Source: an uncultured Bacilli bacterium (GTDB taxonomy: Bacteria > Bacillota_I > Bacilli_A > RF39 > UBA660). From it: a DNA stretch of 17,929 nucleotides. The stretch spans positions 1 through 17,929 of the forward strand of contig CAKPPW010000026.1 of NCBI GenBank assembly GCA_934177995.1, written 5' to 3'. Below are positions 6,434 to 14,069 of this stretch, piece after piece. The notes beneath the pieces were generated by a model that was not told where the DNA came from, made no database searches, and was given only the letters and a program-made list of their open reading frames with translations. The position numbers and the translations under genes are program-made. Each line of letters begins with the position of its first letter. The stretch's first letter is position 1.

Positions 6434-6988
6434 TTGGCGTCATTCAAAGAAATTGTTACTAAAGCAGTAATTGGTAAAGGTAAAAAACAATTTACTGATA
6501 ACTTATCATTACAAGCTTTAAACACCCCTACTACTGTCTTAGGTTGTTGGGTAATTAACCATAATTTTAGTGGTGAAAAAATTAATAATATTGTAAATAT
6601 TTCTGGTGGTTATGATATTAATGTTTGGTACTCTTATGATAATGATACGAAAACAGAAGTATTAAAGGAACATCATGACTATAATGAAGTAGTTACTATT
6701 CAAGGTGATACTGGAAGTAATACTAATGAAGAAATTATTATTAGAAATCTATCTGGTCCTAGTTGTATTAAAGCCGAAATTAATGGTAACAACATTTTAA
6801 CTACTATTGAGAAGACTCTTGGTATTGAACTAGTCGGTGATACTAAAGTTAGAATTAATGTTGAAGATAGTTATAATGATGACTGGGATGAAATAGCTGA
6901 TAGTGATGAAGCGATTAGCAAACAAATAGATAATGAAGTAGTAGAAGACTATATAAGTGATAATGATTCTGCACCACTAGACTCTTAA
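6434..6988 (+). CDS. cotE: CotE-family outer spore coat morphogenetic protein
   Basis: CotE directs assembly of the outer coat around the forespore. The 184-residue protein follows the Bacillus CotE pattern from the first residue: FKEIVTKAVIGKGKK (4-18), LGCWVINH (36-43), YDINVWYSYDNDTKTEV (60-76), GPSCIKAEI (108-116) and VGDTKVRINVE (134-144). It then has the strongly acidic tail (about 147-184) that is a hallmark of CotE. Length is close to that of B. subtilis CotE (about 181). The start is TTG at 6434, with AGGAGGG (6421-6427) 6 bp upstream and no better in-frame start. It is divergent from the surface-protein gene and convergent with the ABC transporter. In Bacillus it lies directly after ymcA; here ricA and miaB are 3 kb away on the other strand. 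It is the strongest evidence that this organism makes, or descends from, spore formers. Confidence 0.92.
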   Translation: MASFKEIVTKAVIGKGKKQFTDNLSLQALNTPTTVLGCWVINHNFSGEKINNIVNISGGYDINVWYSYDNDTKTEVLKEHHDYNEVVTIQGDTGSNTNEEIIIRNLSGPSCIKAEINGNNILTTIEKTLGIELVGDTKVRINVEDSYNDDWDEIADSDEAISKQIDNEVVEDYISDNDSAPLDS

Positions 6989-7020
6989 AAAGAAAAGACC
7001 CCTTAAGATCTTTTCTTTTT
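6987..7020. terminator. Bidirectional terminator shared by cotE and the ABC transporter operon
   Basis: A perfect 12-bp stem AAAAAGAAAAGA (6987-6998) / TCTTTTCTTTTT (7009-7020) surrounds a 10-nt loop. The stem arms supply a T-run in either direction. It starts in the cotE stop codon and covers the last codons of the ATPase gene (Lys/Arg-rich C-terminus), so the hairpin is also coding. Confidence 0.8.
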
Positions 7021-7677
7021 GGTTTTAGTAAGTTCAAATACTATATCAGCTTGATCACAAACATTTTCTGAATGAGTTACTATTATGATACATTTATTAT
7101 CTTTATGAGCTAAGTCTTTAAATATTTTTAATATTTCATTTTCAGTATCTTTATCTAAATTACCAGTTGGTTCATCGGCTAGTATCATCAAAGGATTATA
7201 AGATAAACTTCTAGCAATTGCTACACGTTGCTGTTCTCCACCTGACAATTTTAATACTCTTCTATCTTTTTGTTCTTTAGTAAGTCCTACTTGTTCCATT
7301 AAGGATAGGGCTTTTTCTTCTTTATTTTCTATTTTTAAATTACTTATATTCATAGATAAAATTATATTCTCACTAGCAGTTAAATGAGGTAAAAGATTAT
7401 AACTTTGAAAGACTATTCCTATATCTCTACTACGATAATAGTCTAAATCTATATCTTTTAATTCTTTATCTAAGAACTTAATAGATCCTTGATAATTACT
7501 CTCAAGTCCACTAATAAGTGATAAAAGCGTTGTCTTACCACTTCCACTTTTACCTTTAATTGCATAAACCTTACCAGTTTCAAATGAATAGTTAATATCT
7601 TTTAAAACAAATTCATCTTCTAAGGCATCACTATATCTATATGATAAATTACTTATCTTTAATATCTCTTTATCCAT
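7003..7677 (-). CDS. ABC transporter ATP-binding protein (MacB/LolD type)
   Basis: The cytoplasmic ATPase of a two-gene transporter. The 224-residue protein has Walker A GKSGSGKT (42-49), Q-loop Q91 (VFQSYNLLPHLT), signature LSGGEQQR (144-151), Walker B LMILADEP (163-170) followed by TGNLD, and the switch His H202. The VFQSYNLLPHLT and ADEPTGNLD forms are those of the MacB/LolD/FtsE branch, which pairs with FtsX-like permeases and drives mechanical or extrusion functions such as antimicrobial-peptide or lipoprotein handling rather than nutrient import. Its ATG touches the permease stop (TAAATG), with AGAGAGG inside the permease end, so the two are translationally linked. The C-terminal Lys/Arg codons form part of the shared terminator. 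Confidence 0.94.
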   Translation of the reverse strand: MDKEILKISNLSYRYSDALEDEFVLKDINYSFETGKVYAIKGKSGSGKTTLLSLISGLESNYQGSIKFLDKELKDIDLDYYRSRDIGIVFQSYNLLPHLTASENIILSMNISNLKIENKEEKALSLMEQVGLTKEQKDRRVLKLSGGEQQRVAIARSLSYNPLMILADEPTGNLDKDTENEILKIFKDLAHKDNKCIIIVTHSENVCDQADIVFELTKTKKKRS

Positions 7678-9093
7678 TTATGACCTCTCTTTCAGTATAG
7701 TTAATGGAGAAAACTTTTGAATACTAACAGTAGCACTAATAGAACTAATTAAAGTTAGAGATAAACCAATTGCTAGTAACTCTAATAAAACTTTAACATC
7801 TACTGTTGCATTAATACTATCAAAAGCTTCTACATTAGCAACACCACTAAATTTCCTATCATTAAACTTATCATTCTTACCAAAGTTTTCTCTAATATTA
7901 TTATTCTCACTCTTGCTTGCTGCTATTTCATTTTCTAGTAGCTTATTAGAAACTGGTACACTAGCAAGTGATCCTATTCCGGCTCCTAGTAAAAGTGAAG
8001 CTAGGGCAACAATTAATAGCTCTAAGATAAACTGTAAACACACTTTAGACTTTTTCATCCCAATTGTTCTTAGTACGCCTATTTCATATTTTCTTTCTCT
8101 TATATTAATCATATTGATTATTAGTAAGACAGCTGCTCCAATAATTAAAGTAATTATTAGAAAAGTAATAGCAAAAGTCTTAACATTAGAAATAGTACTA
8201 ACTGAAGCATCAATTGTCTCTAGATTAGTAGTAACCATTAAGTTTTCATCTAATCCTTTACTAGTTAACTCGCTACTAAACTTATCTACTACCTCTTTAC
8301 TAGTTAGAATAAAAGTTGGATTAATTGATACTGTTAATTCACTATTAGTAGTACTCATCTTATTAATAAAGTTACTACTTGTAATAATAGTATTAGCTGA
8401 GTTAGAAAACATGGATTTATTATTATCACTACTAGTTTCTTCAAAAATAGCACTTATTACTAATTGATAGGTATTATCATTATCATCTGTAAAAGTAATA
8501 GTATCCCCTACTTTTAAATTATTAATGATAGCAAGTTCACTATTAATAAGACAATTATTACTATCAAAATCAGTAAATATTTCTCCATCTGTTATTTTAT
8601 AGCTACCACTTATAAACTCATTCATCGCATCATATGATGAATAACCTTTAATCTCAAAGCTTGAAGAATCATCTTCATCTTTTCTTTGCTCTGGCATATC
8701 ATTATTTGAACTCATCTCTGCTTTTTCTAAATCATTAGAATTAACTTTAACTGATGAAGTATAATAATAACTCTTAACATATTTACTATCAGCATAATTT
8801 TTAATGTTTGATTCTGTTAAACTACTAGCAAGAGAAAACTTATCTTTCATATCACTCTTAGAGTTTTCCCTGTCACTAGGATTAAAATCTTTCATCATAT
8901 TTTCTCTATTAAAAGTAATAGAAGCTTCTACTTGATACTTATCTTTATAAGCTTTAATTAAACTAGCAGCCGTATTATTAATAGCTAAAGTAACAGTCAC
9001 CGCCGACGCTATTACCATAATAATTAGTCCAATAAGTAGATTTCTTCCCTTATTTCGTTTAATAGATGTAATTGAATTTTTTAAAATATACAT
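7678..9093 (-). CDS. FtsX/MacB-type ABC transporter permease
   Basis: The membrane subunit of the transporter, 471 residues. One N-terminal membrane helix (about 18-40) is followed by a large extracytoplasmic MacB-core-like domain (about 41-300) rich in Ser/Asn/Asp/Lys, then three C-terminal helices (about 305-330, 353-380, 435-457). The cytoplasmic stretch INIRERKYEIGVLRTIGM (329-346) is the conserved coupling loop of the FtsX family. A 50-residue charged insert (about 386-430) sits between the last two helices. The start ATG has AAGGAGGAA upstream. It is first in an operon with the ATPase. The N-terminus of the extracytoplasmic domain carries many Met and acidic residues. Substrate is unknown; the exporter-like or mechanotransmission role is a family inference. 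Confidence 0.9.
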   Translation of the reverse strand: MYILKNSITSIKRNKGRNLLIGLIIMVIASAVTVTLAINNTAASLIKAYKDKYQVEASITFNRENMMKDFNPSDRENSKSDMKDKFSLASSLTESNIKNYADSKYVKSYYYTSSVKVNSNDLEKAEMSSNNDMPEQRKDEDDSSSFEIKGYSSYDAMNEFISGSYKITDGEIFTDFDSNNCLINSELAIINNLKVGDTITFTDDNDNTYQLVISAIFEETSSDNNKSMFSNSANTIITSSNFINKMSTTNSELTVSINPTFILTSKEVVDKFSSELTSKGLDENLMVTTNLETIDASVSTISNVKTFAITFLIITLIIGAAVLLIINMINIRERKYEIGVLRTIGMKKSKVCLQFILELLIVALASLLLGAGIGSLASVPVSNKLLENEIAASKSENNNIRENFGKNDKFNDRKFSGVANVEAFDSINATVDVKVLLELLAIGLSLTLISSISATVSIQKFSPLTILKERS

Positions 9094-9116
9094 AACTTCC
9101 TCCTTACAAGTGTCAT

Positions 9117-9148
9117 TTTATAAGAGAAAGATTAAATAAAGATTAAAT
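9117..9148 (-). promoter_or_regulatory. Promoter and two 11-bp direct repeats upstream of the ABC operon
   Basis: AAAGATTAAAT occurs twice without a gap (9127-9137, 9138-9148). On the minus strand it reads as tandem ATTTAATCTTT boxes, ending 4-5 bp before a -10 TATAAA (9117-9122). Exact 11-bp phasing over the -35 region is the layout of OmpR/PhoB-type activator sites. Confidence 0.55.
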
Positions 9149-9194
9149 TGACTAGCTAAATTATAATTGTTAAACTAATCTTGGAGGTAATGAT

Positions 9195-9977
9195 ATGAAA
9201 TATATTATTAATATTTTACTAACTATCACTTTAATAATTACTATTTTATCGTTTAGTATTACTCCTATTTTTAAAGATAATAATTTAGAAAGTGTATTAG
9301 AAGATACCAACTTATTAGGTGAAGTAAAAAGTTTAAGAGACAATGGCAACAATAAAATAGGAATTATAATTAGTGAATTTTATAGTACAATGGAGGAGTA
9401 TTCTATTCCTACTATTTTAATTGATAAAATAGTTGAATCTAATTCCTTTAAAGTTTTATTTTTAAAAGCTTGTAATAATATAAAAGACTATATAATAACT
9501 AATAATTCTACTACTATTTTAACCACTGATGATATTAACGAAGTACTTAGTAGTAATCTTTTATTTATAAAGAAAGATAGCTTCACAAGTATTTCTAAGG
9601 CTATTACAAACAAATTACCTACTACTAAAGAAATAACTAGTAATTATACTATGCAAATAACTATTTTAAGGATAATGTATTCTAGTATTACTAAGATAAT
9701 TCTTATAATTATTGATTTATTATTAATTACTGTCTTAATATTTTTTAATAAAATGGAGTATAAATACCTAAAATACTTATCTATAAGTTTAATTACAAGT
9801 GTTCTTTTATCTTTATTAATTTTATTTATTATTCCATATTTTTCTTCTTTAGAATCATTATTAAGAATATTAACTACCTACATAATTAAATCTATTTTTA
9901 TATATTTATTAATTATTTTATTTATTAGTATTTTGTTATTAATTGCTAACTATAAACTAAAAAAGGACTGTTCCTAA
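9195..9977 (+). CDS. Unrecognised membrane protein with large exterior loop
   Basis: I do not recognise a family. The 260-residue protein has an N-terminal hydrophobic helix (about 4-22), a soluble stretch (about 23-160) that is probably extracytoplasmic, and three closely spaced C-terminal helices (about 166-185, 193-215, 230-252) ending in a short basic tail. It is very rich in Ile, Leu, Ser, Thr and Asn, with a single Cys in the soluble part (C93). The start ATG has GGAGG (9183-9187) 7 bp upstream. It is divergent from the ABC operon across a 101-bp region with the 11-bp repeats, so co-regulation or a partner role with the transporter is possible (inference). It ends with no gap against ricA. 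Confidence 0.75.
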   Translation: MKYIINILLTITLIITILSFSITPIFKDNNLESVLEDTNLLGEVKSLRDNGNNKIGIIISEFYSTMEEYSIPTILIDKIVESNSFKVLFLKACNNIKDYIITNNSTTILTTDDINEVLSSNLLFIKKDSFTSISKAITNKLPTTKEITSNYTMQITILRIMYSSITKIILIIIDLLLITVLIFFNKMEYKYLKYLSISLITSVLLSLLILFIIPYFSSLESLLRILTTYIIKSIFIYLLIILFISILLLIANYKLKKDCS

Positions 9978-9990
9978 TCACAGTTCTTTT
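9961..9990. terminator. Hairpin shared by the convergent membrane-protein gene and ricA
   Basis: AAAAGGACTGT (9961-9971) pairs with ACAGTTCTTTT (9980-9990) with one G-T wobble, giving an 11-bp stem and 8-nt loop. It covers both stop codons (TAA 9975-9977 plus strand; TGA 9978-9980 minus strand), which abut with no gap. Confidence 0.75.
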
Positions 9991-10328
9991 ACTATATCAT
10001 GAAAACTAGAAGACAATCCTTCTTTTATTAGCAATAGATTATTATTTAACTCTTCTTCCTTTTGACTATAAATATAGTATAGGGGAATAGATTCTAATTC
10101 TTTAGTTAAAGTATTAATATTATCTAGTACTTCTTTATCTTGATAATCATTCTTAACATACTTTCTTTGTAGTCTTTTAACTTCTTCTATTTTATCATTA
10201 ATTTCTTTATTAGCTTTAAGTTCATGTCTTAATTCCATATATTCTTTATATAGAGAATCTTCTTTAATAGTTTTAACTAACTCTTTAGTCTTTTCTATTA
10301 TCTCCTTATCTTGATACATATTCACCAT
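9978..10328 (-). CDS. ricA: RicA/YmcA-like protein (YlbF/YmcA, DUF964 family)
   Basis: A 116-residue, almost wholly helical protein of the Com_YlbF family. In B. subtilis YmcA (RicA), YlbF (RicF) and YaaT (RicT) form a complex that adjusts RNase Y cleavage and influences competence, biofilm formation and sporulation. Evidence is the size, the pattern of amphipathic helices (for example KELVKTIKEDSLYKEYMELR at 16-35, KRLQRKYVKND at 51-61) and the position directly after miaB, as in Bacillus. The start ATG at 10328 overlaps the miaB end by 23 bp; GGAG lies 5 bp upstream, inside miaB, suggesting translational coupling. The protein contains no cysteine at all, whereas I recall Bacillus RicA having C-terminal Cys ligands for an iron-sulphur cluster and about 27 more residues. 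The paralogue YlbF is the main alternative; context favours RicA. Confidence 0.75.
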   Translation of the reverse strand: MVNMYQDKEIIEKTKELVKTIKEDSLYKEYMELRHELKANKEINDKIEEVKRLQRKYVKNDYQDKEVLDNINTLTKELESIPLYYIYSQKEEELNNNLLLIKEGLSSSFHDIVKEL

Positions 10329-11727
10329 CTAGACTCCATGTCTTAGCATCAGTTATCTTAACTTTTACTATTTTACCAATTATATCATCATTACCATTTT
10401 TTATATTAACTAATTTATTAGTATCAGTATAACCAAAGTATTCTTCATTTTTCTTTAATGATTTACCTTCTACTAAAACATCTACTTCTACGCCTTCTAG
10501 TCTCTTATTATTTTCTAAAAAGTAAGTATTTACTATTTCATTTAATTTATATAGTCTCTTTTCTTTTTCATTAAGTGGAATATCATCCTTCATTTTAGCA
10601 GCCGGAGTATTTTCTCTTGGGGAATAAATAAAGGTGAAAGCATTATCGTATTTACATTCTTTTACTAAATCTAAAGTCTTTTGAAAGTCTTCTTCACTCT
10701 CAGTTGGAAATCCTACTATTATATCAGTTGAAATAGCACAGTTTTTTATTCTTTCTTTCATCTTATGAAATAAGGTTAGATAACTTTCAATATTATAACG
10801 TCTTCCCATTAATTTTAGTATTCTATCACTTCCTGCTTGCACTGGCAGATGCACACTTGGCATTATATTATCATACTTTGCAATAACATCTATCATAGAA
10901 TCAGTAAAGTCCCAAGGATGGCTAGTCATAAATCTTACTCTTGGAATACCAATCTTAGCGACATCTTCTAAAAGTTCAGCCATAGAATAATTATCATACA
11001 AGTCTTTTCCATAAGCATTAACATTTTGTCCTAATAAAGTCACTTCCTGATAGTTTTCTTCTTTTAGTTTTTTAATTTCTTCTAATATTTCTTCTTTCTT
11101 ACGACTTCTTTGTCTTCCTCTTGTATAAGGTACTATACAGTAAGTACAAAACTTATCACAACCATAGATAATAGTTACATAGGCTTTAAACTTATTTTTT
11201 CTCTTAGTAGGAAGATTCTCTACTAATTCTCTTTCTCTTGAGTATACCTCTACTTGTATTTTACCTTCTTCAACAGATTTTATTAAAACATCTGGCAGTT
11301 CAAAGATATTATGAGTACCAATAACAAAGTTTAGATATGAATATTTTTCAAGTAGATTATTAACTACTCCCTCTTCCTGGGCCATACAACCACATAGACC
11401 AATCATTAAGTCTTTCTTCTCTTCCTTTAGATGTTTACATCTTCCTAACATACCAAAGGCTTTATTATGAGCATTTTCTCTAATAGAGCAAGTATTTAAT
11501 AAGATTAAGTCAGCTTTTTCATAATCATCCGTAAAAGAAAAGCCTAGTTCTTTTAATAGTCCTGTTATTATTTCACTATCATGTTCATTCATCTGACAAC
11601 CATAAGTCTTTAAAAAACATTTCTTACCTAAAAATTTATTCTTATATTCTTCTTTTAATTTATAGTTTTTCTCCTGATATTCTCTCTTATCAGTTGTTTT
11701 TGCTTCTTTATAACTTGGTAAATGCAT
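10306..11727 (-). CDS. miaB: MiaB, tRNA-2-methylthio-N6-dimethylallyladenosine synthase
   Basis: A radical-SAM methylthiotransferase that adds the 2-methylthio group to i6A37 of tRNAs reading UNN codons. From ATG 11727 the protein has 473 residues. An N-terminal MTTase domain carries three cluster Cys (C44 in TYGCQMN, C80 in NTCSIRE, C114 in GCMAQ). The radical-SAM core has C190, C194 and C197 (YGCDKFCTYC), followed by PYTRGRQRSR. A C-terminal TRAM domain spans about 405-473. The PYTRGRQRSR and LGQNVNAYG blocks fit MiaB rather than MtaB or RimO. An upstream in-frame TTG (11742) exists, but GGGTGA lies 6-7 bp before the ATG, so I prefer the ATG. A candidate TATAAT lies at 11792-11797. It is first in an operon with ricA. 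Confidence 0.95.
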   Translation of the reverse strand: MHLPSYKEAKTTDKREYQEKNYKLKEEYKNKFLGKKCFLKTYGCQMNEHDSEIITGLLKELGFSFTDDYEKADLILLNTCSIRENAHNKAFGMLGRCKHLKEEKKDLMIGLCGCMAQEEGVVNNLLEKYSYLNFVIGTHNIFELPDVLIKSVEEGKIQVEVYSRERELVENLPTKRKNKFKAYVTIIYGCDKFCTYCIVPYTRGRQRSRKKEEILEEIKKLKEENYQEVTLLGQNVNAYGKDLYDNYSMAELLEDVAKIGIPRVRFMTSHPWDFTDSMIDVIAKYDNIMPSVHLPVQAGSDRILKLMGRRYNIESYLTLFHKMKERIKNCAISTDIIVGFPTESEEDFQKTLDLVKECKYDNAFTFIYSPRENTPAAKMKDDIPLNEKEKRLYKLNEIVNTYFLENNKRLEGVEVDVLVEGKSLKKNEEYFGYTDTNKLVNIKNGNDDIIGKIVKVKITDAKTWSLDGEYVSR

Positions 11728-11791
11728 ACTTTTCACCCACAATAAGTACTATACTATTGTCCCTTTCTTCTAATTTAATCAAGATTACTCT

Positions 11792-11797
11792 ATTATA
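11792..11797 (-). promoter_or_regulatory. -10 element of the miaB-ricA promoter
   Basis: A perfect TATAAT on the minus strand lies 64 bp before the miaB start. The possible -35 TGTATT (11814-11819) at 16 bp spacing is poor. Confidence 0.45.
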
Positions 11798-11840
11798 CTA
11801 CATGTTCTTTAAAAATACATTTCTTTTTTATTATTTTGTA

Positions 11841-11865
11841 ATAAAGAAAAAGACTATAGCAGTCT
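11841..11865 (-). terminator. Intrinsic terminator after the Rpn pseudogene
   Basis: On the minus strand AGACT (11865-11861), GCTAT loop and AGTCT (11855-11851) are followed by TTTTTCTTTATT. It sits 15 bp after the ancestral stop codon and upstream of the miaB promoter. Confidence 0.6.
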
Positions 11866-11879
11866 CCACTAATCAGCAC

Positions 11880-12700
11880 TTATAGTAGCATAGTAAGTTC
11901 TTTTTTACTTGAACCAGTATACTTCATTATTTTATCTAATGATTCTTTCCCTTGAAGCATTATTTTTGCTATAGATAGTTTTTTTGTTAGCACAAGTTTT
12001 TTGCCTTCAGTCTATCCCAAACTTTTTCCTTCAGCTAGTCCATCATCTCTGCCACTAGCATATTCGGAGTTTTTCTCTTTTCTAATAACTGTTTCATAGT
12101 CATAGTAAGCATTAAATTCATCATTTAATTTTAGTTTTTCTAGTTCACTCATTAGTATTAATTCCTCCTTATAGTTTCCTACTATTTCTTTTAATTCTTC
12201 CAACTCTCACTGGTTAAAATAGAACACAGTTTAGCAAGTCCATTCTTATCATTGTACTTAATGCCTTTAAAGTTACCGATATATATCATAAATTTCCACG
12301 CCATCTTTTTAGTATGATAAACACTATCTCTAAAACAATAGGTCACTAACTTAGCATCTTTCTTTTCAAAGTAAGCATTATTTAGACTTATTTAAATAAC
12401 TTTTCTAGACTTGTAACTATCACCGACATTTTAGGCTAATCTAAATAGATAATTATATTGTTTTCTTCTTAACTTCTAGATTAACAATGGTAGAGTCTTT
12501 CTTAAATAATAAATCAAGGCGGTAATCTTTAATATTATTACCAGTATTTAACTCTTGTCTATTAATGTATAATCACTAAGATCTATACCAGTTGCCAAAT
12601 AAATAAACCTATAGATGATATACCTGGTATCAGTACTTTTTACTAAATACTTTATAGTAGTATCATATAATGGTTTTATAAATTTCTTTGTCTTGACCAT
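11880..12700 (-). pseudogene. Decayed Rpn-family PD-(D/E)XK nuclease/transposase
   Basis: Parts of one gene are visible in different frames. It starts at ATG 12700 after AAGGAGG: MVKTKKFIKPLYDTTIKYL..., then GIDLSDYTLID, and a one-base frameshift near 12553. In the next frame come LNTGNNIKDYRLDLLFKKDS and VNLEVKKK, the nuclease core (D in RLDLL, E and K in LEVK), followed by a stop. Then come pieces such as NNAYFEKKDAKLVTYCFRD and IYIGNFKGIKYN, then a 63-residue open stretch (12012-12203) containing EYASGRDDGLAEGKSLG. After another stop the C-terminus runs SIAKIMLQGKESLDKIMKYTG to a final TAA at 11880-11882. The order of blocks matches Rpn/PF12784 proteins (recombination-promoting nucleases), usually about 280-310 residues. 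At least three lesions make it non-functional. Family assignment is from recalled motifs. Confidence 0.8.
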
Positions 12701-12883
12701 ATTCCTCCTTTCTTCCCAGACAAGTAAAAAAGGATAACAAATATGTATATCATTTTGAAAATTAGCATCTAACAAAAAAATTCTCAATCATTTTATATCA
12801 TAGATATTTATCTATTACTATAATTAGAGAATAATTTCTTAATATTTTAACTTTTCTCGTACTAAAAAAGAATACAAACGTCC
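12701..12883. other. Gene-free stretch between the two pseudogenes
   Basis: AT-rich DNA of 183 bp with no supported gene, clear terminator or repeat. An open frame reaching in from the Rpn gene (start about 12787) is only an upstream extension without a Shine-Dalgarno. Confidence 0.5.
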
Positions 12884-13975
12884 CTAATCTAATAACCAGT
12901 CGATTACATTTTTATGAATGATATCATTTTGTAAAAAATCAAGCTCATCCATCGATATAACATATTTTGGATAATTATCATCTATTCCACTAAAAGCTCC
13001 AAATTCTCTTTCAACAACATTTTCATCAGTTAAGTAGTAACATACTTGATAATATTCACACTTACCATATTTAGTTGCAACAAAATTTATTTCTTTGCCA
13101 TTGTTATTCCCAATACTTACCTCATAACCTCTATATATTAGTTAATTATAAACTATATTTTCTAAATAGGCTCCATACTGAGCTTTTTTATTTACATTAA
13201 GTACTTGTCCAAGACCTAAATCAGTTAGATAGTACTTATCTTTTCTAGATAAAATTCTTTTACCTCTAATATCATACTCCGAAGCCTTTCTCATTAACAT
13301 TGATGACTCGGCATAATCTAAACAATCATATACTGTTTTAGAAGAGATTGGTATTTCTGCCTTTGCAAATTCATTTAGTATATTCTTAGAAGAAAAAGTC
13401 TGAGAAGGATTTGTTACTAAATATTCCATAACTCTTTCAAAAATAGTCACATTCTTAATGTTATATCTTTTAAAACAATAGAATTAAATATATCTGTTAA
13501 AAACGTTTTCATTGAATCACTATTATTAAATTGAAATCTTTGTGGCATTCCACCCCAAAGTATGTATTTTAGAAACTCTTTTTTTATTTCTTCTTTTATT
13601 TTTATTTTTTTAATTCTACTACTTCTTTAAAACTAAATGGTGCCATTAAAAACGATACATATCTTTCTGATAATAAAGTGGCTAGTTCTCCTGAAAGTAG
13701 TTTTGAATTAGAACCAGTTATAAATATTGAAACATTTAAAGTTGCTCTAAATGAATTAATAACTTTCTCCCATTTTGTTATTAATTGGATTTCATCAAAA
13801 AATAGATAATATTTATCACTATCAACTATTTTAGATGTAACAAACTCGTTTAGCTTTATATAATATCATATTTAATATCTTCAAAATTAATATAAATGAT
13901 ATGATCATCTTTAATACCGTTTTCCTTTAATTCATCTATTATTTGTGATAAATACTTTTCTCTTTTTATTATAAT
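12884..13975 (-). pseudogene. Decayed AAA_14/DUF4143 ATPase
   Basis: Reading on the minus strand from about 13975: IIKREKYLSQIIDELKENG, IYINFEDIKYD, a frameshift near 13862, then YYLFFDEIQLITKWEKV (Walker B, FFDEIQ) and FITGSNSKLLSGELATLLS (sensor block). A frameshift near 13605 follows, then FLKYILWGGMPQRFQF, another frameshift near 13455, and the DUF4143 part TIFERVMEYLVTNPSQ to ENIVYN. An in-frame TAA (13142-13144) replaces what family members have as Glu, and the protein would continue LIYRGYEVSIG...EINFVATKYG...REFGAFSGI to TAG at 12884. The Walker A segment, expected right after KREKYL, is absent, suggesting an internal deletion. The gene has no ATG at its apparent start, although GAGGTGAG precedes ATT. 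Relatives are common accessory ATPases of gut Firmicutes with unclear function. Confidence 0.82.
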
Positions 13976-14036
13976 CTCACCTCAATAATATTATATATAA
14001 AAAATATTGACTATATTTTCCTAAACTTCGTAAAAT

Positions 14037-14069
14037 AAAAGAATCCATGATCCATCATGGAAATCTTTT
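14037..14069. terminator. Bidirectional terminator after nifJ
   Basis: TCCATGAT (14044-14051) and ATCATGGA (14054-14061) form a near-perfect palindrome, effectively a 7-bp stem with a 4-nt loop. It is enclosed by AAAAGA (14037-14042) and TCTTTT (14064-14069), which give T-runs on both strands. It overlaps the nifJ stop codon. Confidence 0.75.

Noticed and set aside
7913..8467. 184-codon plus-strand open frame inside the permease gene
   Set aside because: Antisense shadow of a strongly supported FtsX-type permease; no start signal and a Ser/Leu/Ile-rich translation typical of antisense frames.
9148..9167. TTGACT followed by TATAAT as a promoter for the unknown membrane protein
   Set aside because: The spacing is only 8 bp. 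The TATAAT might serve with another -35, but none fits well.
12012..12203. 63-codon minus-strand frame as a separate gene
   Set aside because: Its translation is an internal piece of the Rpn-family protein, with further pieces of the same family on both sides in other frames.
12548..12787. 79-codon minus-strand frame as a separate small gene
   Set aside because: Its second half is the N-terminus of the Rpn pseudogene, which has its own ATG (12700) and Shine-Dalgarno; the upstream part has none.
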